From CAYTLW01 sp964438735 (GTDB taxonomy: Bacteria; Myxococcota_A; UBA9042), in contig CAYTLW010000049.1 in the NCBI GenBank assembly GCA_964438735.1, positions 1 through 48,474 on the forward strand: 48,474 bases of DNA. The letters run 5' to 3'. How positions within the stretch are numbered: position 1 is the stretch's first letter; each line of letters opens with the position of its first letter. The notes under the pieces were generated by a model, which worked only from the letters and a program-made list of their open reading frames with translations, had not been told where the DNA came from and searched no databases. Positions 42,917 through 48,474 of the stretch are shown here, one piece after another. The position numbers and the translations under genes were made by a program.

Positions 42917-43816
42917 TCAGGCCATGGTGTTGGCGACCGTCTCGTAGCGATCGTCGACGCCCTGTTGGATGGCCGCGAGCGCCTCGTCGTCGTTCAGGAC
43001 GTGGCGGAACCGAGCCTGGTGGACAAGATAGTCCTTCACGGGGCGGCGTCTGCCGAATCGCTTGGTCAGTTTTCGCTGTCCCTGGCTGACCTCGTAGAGC
43101 AGCACGCAGCCGGTTTGTACGGCCAGTCGCGCCACGTTGACCATCTCGCAGCTCTCCACGCCCCAGCCGGTCGGGCAGGGCGCGTGGCAGTGGATGTACG
43201 AGGGCCCGCGCACCTGGGCGGCGCGCTCGACCTTGCTCATGAAGTCCAGCGGGTAGCCCATGGACGCCGAGGCCACATACGGGATCTGGTGGGCGGCGAT
43301 GATCTCCACCATGTCCTTGCGCAGGTCGGGCAGACGCGGCTCGCCGGCCGTCTCCTTGCCCACCGGAGTGGTGGAGGTGCGGGCGCCGAAGGGCGTGGTG
43401 CCGCTGCGCTGGCCGCCCGTGTTCATGTAGCTCTCGTTGTCGAAGCAGATGTAGATGAAGTCCTGGTTGCGCTCGATGGCGCCCGACAGCGCCGACAGGC
43501 CGATGTCCGCGGTGCCGCCGTCGCCGGCCACCACCAGCAGGTTGACCCCCTCGCGCCGACCCTGGGCCTTGAGCGCGTCGTCGATGCCCGAGATGACCGC
43601 CGCGGCGTTCTCGAAGAGCACGTGGAAGTGGGGCACCTTGGGCACCCCCATCTGCATCACCACGGCCAGGCAGCCGGTCTGGTTGATGACGATGGTGTTC
43701 TCGCCGAGGATCTTCAGGGCGTGGCGGAAGCCCAGCACCTCCATGCAGCCGGAGCAGGCCAGGTTGCCGGTGTGCAGGTGCTCGGTATCGGTCAGCTTTT
43801 TCAGTTTGACTGCCAT
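42917..43816 (-). CDS. porB: Pyruvate:ferredoxin oxidoreductase beta subunit
   Basis: 299 residues; ATG 43816 three bases after the porA stop. N-terminal CSGCMEVLG with a further Cys at INQTGC and one near residue 222 correspond to the cluster ligands of PorB. The TPP motif is GDGGTADIGLSALSGA followed by NESYMNTGGQRSG, and the residues after GGQ (RSG-TPFGA) are typical of the pyruvate enzyme. With PorA it converts pyruvate and CoA to acetyl-CoA, CO2 and reduced ferredoxin. Confidence 0.93.
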   Translation of the reverse strand: MAVKLKKLTDTEHLHTGNLACSGCMEVLGFRHALKILGENTIVINQTGCLAVVMQMGVPKVPHFHVLFENAAAVISGIDDALKAQGRREGVNLLVVAGDGGTADIGLSALSGAIERNQDFIYICFDNESYMNTGGQRSGTTPFGARTSTTPVGKETAGEPRLPDLRKDMVEIIAAHQIPYVASASMGYPLDFMSKVERAAQVRGPSYIHCHAPCPTGWGVESCEMVNVARLAVQTGCVLLYEVSQGQRKLTKRFGRRRPVKDYLVHQARFRHVLNDDEALAAIQQGVDDRYETVANTMA

Positions 43817-43819
43817 CGT

Positions 43820-45022
43820 TCAGATACTCAGTCCTTCGGTGTAGGGGATGCCCTCCGCCGCGCCGCGGGCGTCTGGCCAGAAGACCGCCTGACCCTGGTA
43901 ACCCGGCTGCGCCAGCTCGACGCAACGGGTGATGGTCGCCGGCGTGATGTCCTTGCCACCGGTGCCGATGATGAAGTTCAGCACGTCCGGCCGCTTCTCC
44001 TGGTGGAAGAGGCTGCGCGTCACGTCGGGGTAGACCATGCCCGAGGTGCCATAGCCGATGTCGCGGTCGAGCACGCAGACCACGCGCGCGCCGCCGATGG
44101 CGTCGAGCAGCGCCCGGGCCGGGAAGGGCCGGAAGGCGCGCAGGTTGACGATGCCCACCTTCACTCCCTGGGCCCGCAGCTGGGCCATGGCCACGCGAGC
44201 GGTCTGCATCATGGAGCCGATACCCACCAGCACGATCTCGGCGTCGGCGGTGTCGTGGCAGTCGATCAGGCCATAGTCGCGGCCGGAGATGGTGGCGTAT
44301 TCGCCAAAGACCCGCTCGATGACCGCGTCGGCGTCGGCCAGGGCGCGATGCTTCTTGAGCTCGAAGTCGGGGTAGTAGTCCGGAAAGAGCACCTCGCCAA
44401 ACTGCTGCGGGCTGGCCGGATCCATGAGCGGCCGGTTGTGTTCGGTGCGCAGCGGCACGAAGGCGCTGGCGACATCGGACGGCAGCGGGGTGACGGGTTC
44501 GGAGGCGTGCGACAGGATGAAGCCGTCGTAGGAGACCATGCAGGGCAGGGCGACCGCGTCGTCTTCGGCGATGCGGAAGGCGCAGAGCATCAGGTCGTAG
44601 ATCTCCTGCACGTTGCTGGCGTACAGCTGCAACCAACCACTATCTCGCAGGACCAGGGTGTCCTGGTGGTCGGGCCAGATGTTCACCGGCACGCTCATGG
44701 TTCGATTGGCCACCGCCATCACCACCGGAAAGCGCATCCCGGAGGTGAAGTAGACCACCTCGGTCATCAGGGCCAGGCCTTGTGAACAGCTGGCGGTGAA
44801 CGTGCGCGCGCCGACCACAGCCGCACCGGCACAGGCCGACAGCGCCGAGTGCTCGGACTCCACCTTGATCAGGCGGGCGTCCAGATCGCCATCGGCGACG
44901 AACTGCGACAGGTACTCCACCGTGTGGGTCTGCGGCGTGATGGGATAGGCGGCGATCACCTGCGCGGCGGCCTGTTGCACCGCCCGGGCGGCGGCCATGT
45001 TGCCGTTCCAGAATTCGGCCAT
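43820..45022 (-). CDS. porA: Pyruvate:ferredoxin oxidoreductase alpha subunit
   Basis: 400 residues; ATG 45022 shares one base with the porD stop (TGATG), so the two are coupled; the longer open frame to 45217 is inside porD. Landmarks: GNMAAARAVQQAAAQVIAAY with PITPQTH, VESEHSALSAC, ASCSQGLALMTE and the VANRTMSVPVNIWPDHQD region characteristic of PorA, then a C-terminal domain beginning IVLVGIGSMMQT. It forms the catalytic core with PorB. Confidence 0.94.
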   Translation of the reverse strand: MAEFWNGNMAAARAVQQAAAQVIAAYPITPQTHTVEYLSQFVADGDLDARLIKVESEHSALSACAGAAVVGARTFTASCSQGLALMTEVVYFTSGMRFPVVMAVANRTMSVPVNIWPDHQDTLVLRDSGWLQLYASNVQEIYDLMLCAFRIAEDDAVALPCMVSYDGFILSHASEPVTPLPSDVASAFVPLRTEHNRPLMDPASPQQFGEVLFPDYYPDFELKKHRALADADAVIERVFGEYATISGRDYGLIDCHDTADAEIVLVGIGSMMQTARVAMAQLRAQGVKVGIVNLRAFRPFPARALLDAIGGARVVCVLDRDIGYGTSGMVYPDVTRSLFHQEKRPDVLNFIIGTGGKDITPATITRCVELAQPGYQGQAVFWPDARGAAEGIPYTEGLSI

Positions 45023-45345
45023 CAGCCGGCCTCCTTGTCGGCGTTCTGCGCGTCGTCGGCCAGCGCTTCGCCTTCTCGCTTCATCTCGATGGCGTCGGCG
45101 GGGCACTCGGTGGCGCAGATGCCGCAGCCCTTGCAGTAGCCCAGGTCGATGGCGAAGGTGCCGGCTTCGATGCAGCCCTCGGGGCAGTACAGCCAGCAAA
45201 GCTTGCAGCCGTTGCACTTGTCTTCGTCGAGGATGGGGCGGTCGGTGCGCCAGGAGCCGGTGCGGTTATCCAGGCTCCAGCCGGGCTCATAGGTGAGCGT
45301 GTTCATGGCCCGGCGCACATAGGCTTCGTACTTCTCCATGCCCAT
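45022..45345 (-). CDS. porD: Pyruvate:ferredoxin oxidoreductase ferredoxin (delta) subunit
   Basis: 107 residues; ATG 45345 (a second ATG follows two codons later). Two cluster motifs, CNGCKLCWLYCPEGC and CKGCGICATECP, bind two [4Fe-4S] clusters. The pattern WRTDRPILDEDKC before the first motif is typical of PorD. It lies 12 bp after porG and overlaps porA by one base. Confidence 0.94.
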   Translation of the reverse strand: MGMEKYEAYVRRAMNTLTYEPGWSLDNRTGSWRTDRPILDEDKCNGCKLCWLYCPEGCIEAGTFAIDLGYCKGCGICATECPADAIEMKREGEALADDAQNADKEAG

Positions 45346-45357
45346 GGTCGTGCCCCC

Positions 45358-46029
45358 TCAGGCCTCTGCCGGGTCGCCGTCGGCCGCGTGCCCGACCCCG
45401 ACCAGCGCGGCCCGCGCCTGGCGTGCCGCTTCGATGTTCACGTCCGCTCGGGCGCCAAATCGTCGTCGCAACGAGGCCTCGATGGCCTCCTGACCGATGA
45501 GCCCCGTGGCCCCGGCCAGCGCGCCCATCATCGCCGTGTTCGGGATCGGCCGGCCGAGGCAGCGCAGGGCGATGGATGTGCCATCGACCGTCAGTACGCG
45601 GTAGTTCTGCAGCCCGAGCTTGTAGCCATGTCGACCCGAACGAAGCTCGGCCTCGATGGCCTCCGGCGCTTGTGCGCTGTTGAAGATCAGGGTCGCACCC
45701 TCGCCGACACCCAGCAGCACATTGGCGTGATGCCAGATCGTGGGATCCATGATCAGCAGCACGTCGGGTCGGGCGGAGGTGCACTTGAGCAGGATGGGCT
45801 CGTCGCTGATGCGCAGCATGGCCGAACAGAGCGCGCCGCGACGTTCGGGGCCAAATGTGGGCAGGGATTGGGCGTGCCGGCCTTCGTTTACCACCGCGCC
45901 GCCCAGCAGCTCACCGGCGGTGACCACCCCCTGGCCGCCGCGGCCGATGAGCCGGATTTCGCGCAGACCACCAGCCAGGGCATCCGGCGCCCGGGCCTGG
46001 GGCGAGGCGTTTTCGAACGGCTGGCTCAT
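45358..46029 (-). CDS. porG: Pyruvate:ferredoxin oxidoreductase gamma subunit
   Basis: 223 residues from ATG 46029, preceded by CGGAG (a GTG at 46038 is also in frame). It has the gamma-subunit start IRLIGRGGQGVVTAGELL, then SLPTFGPERRGA and NTAMMGALAGATGL. First gene of the operon porG-porD-porA-porB followed by the VOR/KOR set, all on one strand with short gaps. The 200-bp leader holds a palindrome at 46164-46184 that may be a control site. Confidence 0.92.
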   Translation of the reverse strand: MSQPFENASPQARAPDALAGGLREIRLIGRGGQGVVTAGELLGGAVVNEGRHAQSLPTFGPERRGALCSAMLRISDEPILLKCTSARPDVLLIMDPTIWHHANVLLGVGEGATLIFNSAQAPEAIEAELRSGRHGYKLGLQNYRVLTVDGTSIALRCLGRPIPNTAMMGALAGATGLIGQEAIEASLRRRFGARADVNIEAARQARAALVGVGHAADGDPAEA

Positions 46030-46163
46030 GGCGCGCACTCCGAGCGGAAACCAACCGCGTTGTGCGACTGGATCGCGACCCCGGTGGGTCGAAGGTCGGT
46101 CGGATGATGCGTCGACGCGGCCCGTTTTGCCGGGCGATGTCGCCGCGCACGCGCCAATAATAG

Positions 46164-46184
46164 GGATCTCGTCTCGCGAGATCC
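46164..46184. promoter_or_regulatory. Palindrome upstream of the por operon
   Basis: GGATCTCG, TCTCG, CGAGATCC: a perfect 8-bp inverted repeat with a five-base spacer, 135 bp upstream of the porG start and 48 bp beyond the stop of the outer-membrane protein gene. It could be an operator for the operon or a terminator for the gene before it; on the minus strand it is followed by CCTATTATTGG, not a pure T tract. Confidence 0.4.
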
Positions 46185-46232
46185 GGGATATTCAGGTGCA
46201 ATGGTGGATTCGCCGACGAGGGCGCTTCCGGC

Positions 46233-47003
46233 TCAGAGATGGAAGGAGATCAGCAGGTGCAATTCGAGCCGATCCTTCTCCGCTGCCGGGTCCGCCGTGG
46301 CGGTGATGTCGTCGTCGAAGTTGTAGACCCAGGTGTCATAGCGGCCCATGACCTGTCGAGCGTCGAGTCCGAAGGCGATGGCCGACTCCGGCAGCCGGTA
46401 TTCGAACGAGGCGCCCATGGCGAAGTTGGTGCCGGTCCAGGACTTGCCCTTGACCTCAGGCTGGGTGCCATCCTCGTTGTAGTAGTTGATCTCGTAGACG
46501 CCGTAGCCGCCATACAGGCGCAAATCGTAGTCCAGATCGTCGCGCCAGAAGCGCAGCGGGTGCAGACCGAGCATGAAGCTGCCTGCGCCGACGCCGGCGG
46601 TGTCGATTTTGTCGCCGAAGGAGCCATGCCAGGCCAGGTCGGCGAACAACGACGCGTAGCCCATGATGTTGTAGCCGAACTGCAGCCAGACGCCGAGCCC
46701 GCCGCCCTTGTCATTGCGTACCGCGCGGTCGTAGTCAGCAGCCGGCAGCTGGTCGAGCTCGATGGTCTTGCCGCTGCCGGCAGCGTTGGGCAGCTTGGTG
46801 CCCTGGCTGCCACCGTCGAAGGCATAGCCGGGCGCGATGACGAAGAAGGGCCCGGCCCACCTGGCCTTCTTGGCGTGGGCCTCGCCCATGGCACCCCACG
46901 CCATGCACGCGGCGGCAACGGTGACCACGACGGCCATTGAGAGGCGCCGCGGCGGGCAAAGAGACGACTGTGACGTGGTACTGAGATTCACGTTGGACTC
47001 CAT
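46233..47003 (-). CDS. Outer-membrane beta-barrel-like protein
   Basis: 256 residues from ATG 47003; ATG 46937 is an alternative and would give a conventional signal peptide (MAVVVTVAAACMAWGAM, ending GEAHA). The mature part is made of alternating hydrophobic strands with aromatic girdles and turns: GVWLQFGYNIMG, LFADLAWHG, LRLYGGYGVYEINYY, FAMGASFEYRLPES, and a final strand LELHLLISFHL. This is the look of a small outer-membrane barrel with short turns. No specific family is recognised. It lies upstream of the por operon on the same strand, separated by 203 bp and a palindrome. Confidence 0.65.
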   Translation of the reverse strand: MESNVNLSTTSQSSLCPPRRLSMAVVVTVAAACMAWGAMGEAHAKKARWAGPFFVIAPGYAFDGGSQGTKLPNAAGSGKTIELDQLPAADYDRAVRNDKGGGLGVWLQFGYNIMGYASLFADLAWHGSFGDKIDTAGVGAGSFMLGLHPLRFWRDDLDYDLRLYGGYGVYEINYYNEDGTQPEVKGKSWTGTNFAMGASFEYRLPESAIAFGLDARQVMGRYDTWVYNFDDDITATADPAAEKDRLELHLLISFHL

Positions 47004-47252
47004 GTTGGGCGGGCCGCGCGAGGACGATGATGGCCGGGGGTGCGGCGGGGTATGTTCGCCGCACAGGGTGCGCGTGCAAATGGTCAATCGGCCAGGGTTC
47101 GGATCGCATGGTCTCAATGACGCTGGCGATTCTGCCCTACATGCGCACATGCCACCAGGGCAGTCCCCGGCCGCCATCTCGGTTTGCGCAGCGCCGCCGC
47201 CACCATATTGGCGACCTCGCGCAACGAGTTGTGGTCGCCGCGGGGCCGTGCC

Positions 47253-48125
47253 ATGCTCCCGCCCGTCATGGCCAGCACACCCCGCACAGCACGCTATTTC
47301 GCCTCACTCCGACCCACCGGGCATCGCTTGCCTGGCCTCCTCGGCATCGCCGTCCTGCTCGTCATGGGGAGCTCGGCGATCGCGGTCGCCAAAGCTCCGA
47401 CCGGCAAGAAGAAGGCCGCGATCATCTCGGTGTCGGCGCGGACCTCGTTGGACAAGGGCGAATATGAGATGGCCGCCAAACTCTATGACAGCGCGTACGA
47501 GGCGGATCCGGCCACACTCGGTTACCTGTACAGCGCCGCACGGGCCCGCCAGAGGGCAGACAAGCTCGACCAGGCGGAGGCCGGCTACAAGCAGTTCCTG
47601 AAGAAGGCCGGCCCGGAGCTCGCTCCCCTGCGTGAGAAGGCCAAACGACGCCTGGTGGAGATCGAGAGCACCCGCAAGGAGCGCGCCCTGAAGACCCAGC
47701 TCGCCAAGGCGGAGAAGGCTCGCAAGGACGCCGAAGCGCGCGAGGCGAAGCGCAAGGCGGCTCCCAAGCCGCCACAGACCGACCTGGTGGCGTTGGGCGC
47801 AGTCGGCGGCGGCGGTGCCGCGCTGGTGGCCGGCACCGTGGTCCTCCTCATGGGCGAGGCGGATTGGAGCGAGGCCAGCAAGTCGATCCCAAACGCCGAC
47901 GGCAGCCCCAAGAAGGGGCAGACCAAGGTCCTGTCACCGGCCAAGGCCGACCAGGCTGCCGCATCGGTGCAGAAGACGCGCATCATCGGCGGCGCACTCA
48001 TGGGCGTCGGCCTGGCGGGCATCGGCTTTGGCGTCTACCGGATGATGAACACCAGCGAGCCCGCCAAGGTCTCGTTCGCGCCGACCGCCGATCTACGTGG
48101 CGCGGCGCTGCAGTTGCGTTTCTGA
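47253..48125 (+). CDS. TPR-like exported protein, third paralogue
   Basis: 290 residues from ATG 47253 (ATG 47268 is equally plausible; the frame is open to 47184). Signal peptide hydrophobic core LPGLLGIAVLLVMGSSAIAV, then TPR-like helices (GEYEMAAKLYDSAYEADP, LYSAARARQRADKLDQA) and a Lys/Glu/Ala coiled coil. Two hydrophobic helices (VALGAVGGGGAALVAGTVVLL and IIGGALMGVGLAGIGFG) surround a polar loop. The C-terminus SFAPTADLRGAALQLRF resembles a terminal outer-membrane strand. Same architecture as the proteins at 25202 and 33252, but here the gene stands alone, tail to tail with the kinase 3 tail. Confidence 0.78.
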   Translation: MLPPVMASTPRTARYFASLRPTGHRLPGLLGIAVLLVMGSSAIAVAKAPTGKKKAAIISVSARTSLDKGEYEMAAKLYDSAYEADPATLGYLYSAARARQRADKLDQAEAGYKQFLKKAGPELAPLREKAKRRLVEIESTRKERALKTQLAKAEKARKDAEAREAKRKAAPKPPQTDLVALGAVGGGGAALVAGTVVLLMGEADWSEASKSIPNADGSPKKGQTKVLSPAKADQAAASVQKTRIIGGALMGVGLAGIGFGVYRMMNTSEPAKVSFAPTADLRGAALQLRF

Positions 48126-48161
48126 ACCGCCTGCATCACCCCATCTGAACACGAGCCGGCT

Positions 48162-48474
48162 TCAGTCGGCGAACTGCGGCGCGACCTCGTCGTCTGCCTT
48201 GGGTTTGGGCTTGGGTTTGGGCTTGGGGCTCGGCTTCGGCTTCGCGACCGGTTTGGCTACATGCGCCGCTTTCGCCTTCTTGGCGGCCGCCTTTGCCTGC
48301 TTGTGACGGGCGGCCAGCTTGCCCTGTACCTCGAGCTGGGCCCGTGCCTCAGCGAGGCGCTGACGGTACTCGATGTTCTCGGGCGCCAGCCGGCTGGCGC
48401 GGGCGATCGGCGGCTGCAGCGCCGTGTGCGTCCGCGACAGCGACACGGCGCGAGTCGCCGAGGTGTTCGATTTC
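48162..48474 (-). CDS. C-terminal tail of a third kinase-like gene (partial)
   Basis: About 103 C-terminal residues are present; the gene enters from the right edge. The visible part has ARASRLAPENIEYRQRL, equivalent to the TPR-like element in the tail of kinase 1 (LDPDNPAYATML) and kinase 2 (LDPANEEYATLL), then a Lys/Ala-rich stretch, a Lys-Pro dipeptide run and the ending EVAPQFAD, close to kinase 2's EVQPIFAE. The kinase domain itself lies outside the window, so the identification is by tail similarity and by the neighbouring TPR paralogue. Confidence 0.6.
   Translation of the reverse strand, partial: KSNTSATRAVSLSRTHTALQPPIARASRLAPENIEYRQRLAEARAQLEVQGKLAARHKQAKAAAKKAKAAHVAKPVAKPKPSPKPKPKPKPKADDEVAPQFAD

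Noticed and set aside
42602..44785. 727-codon open frame on the plus strand
   Set aside because: Antisense to the VOR ferredoxin, porB and porA genes, which have unmistakable family motifs.

Overview
This is a GC-rich chromosomal segment, probably from a Myxococcota-type or related deltaproteobacterial lineage. That placement is inferred from three things: large secreted cysteine-rich proteins with Dictyostelium-repeat-like (CTDC) modules and FGE/SUMF1-type domains, repeated Ser/Thr kinases paired with TPR proteins, and pyruvate/2-oxoacid:ferredoxin oxidoreductases of an anaerobic or facultative type. No rRNA, tRNA, CRISPR array or autonomous transposase was seen. Both window ends cut genes: a DUF2339-like membrane protein on the left and a kinase tail on the right.

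Layout. 1-371: start of a DUF2339-like protein whose coding region runs into a hexamer repeat. 622-3439: operon with a VKOR-thioredoxin fusion, an OmpA-like protein and a TlpA-like thioredoxin lipoprotein. 3464-11073: a large and a small cysteine-rich lipoprotein (divergent), then a 1727-residue lipoprotein with CTDC-like repeats and three FGE-type domains; it sits between inverted copies of a short repeat whose complete form is a 190-bp MITE-like element (11340-11529). 11543-13572: FHA protein (tail frameshifted), alpha/beta hydrolase, LspA. 13722-15554: another CTDC-like lipoprotein. 15597-19488: sulfite/nitrite reductase fused to rhodanese, and a cytochrome c/copper monooxygenase lipoprotein. 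19617-21721: second copy of the large/small cysteine-rich pair, here overlapping on one strand. 21825-25196: secreted P-domain/fibrinogen-like protein and two HEAT-like proteins. 25202-34205: kinase-TPR pair 1, a putative clan CD protease with peptidoglycan-binding domains, TyrA, and kinase-TPR pair 2. 34194-34364: a second MITE-like element. 34399-40125: CTDC/FGE lipoprotein and a GT-C-like membrane protein. 40135-46029: eight-gene operon of two ferredoxin-dependent 2-oxoacid oxidoreductases. 46233-48474: outer-membrane protein, a third TPR paralogue and the tail of a third kinase.

How the genes may work together. Ten predicted lipoproteins lie in the window, most extremely rich in cysteine, together with lipoprotein signal peptidase and two envelope disulfide enzymes. 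I infer a region specialised for making and displaying disulfide-stabilised surface lipoproteins. The large/small cysteine-rich pair occurs twice, and the kinase-TPR pair occurs twice complete plus once at the right edge in another arrangement. Both look like recurring modules whose function I cannot name from known systems.

Caveats. Two apparent frameshifts (G8 tract in the FHA gene; kinase 2 near 33045) could be biological or assembly errors. All assignments come from reading motifs by eye, without database searches.
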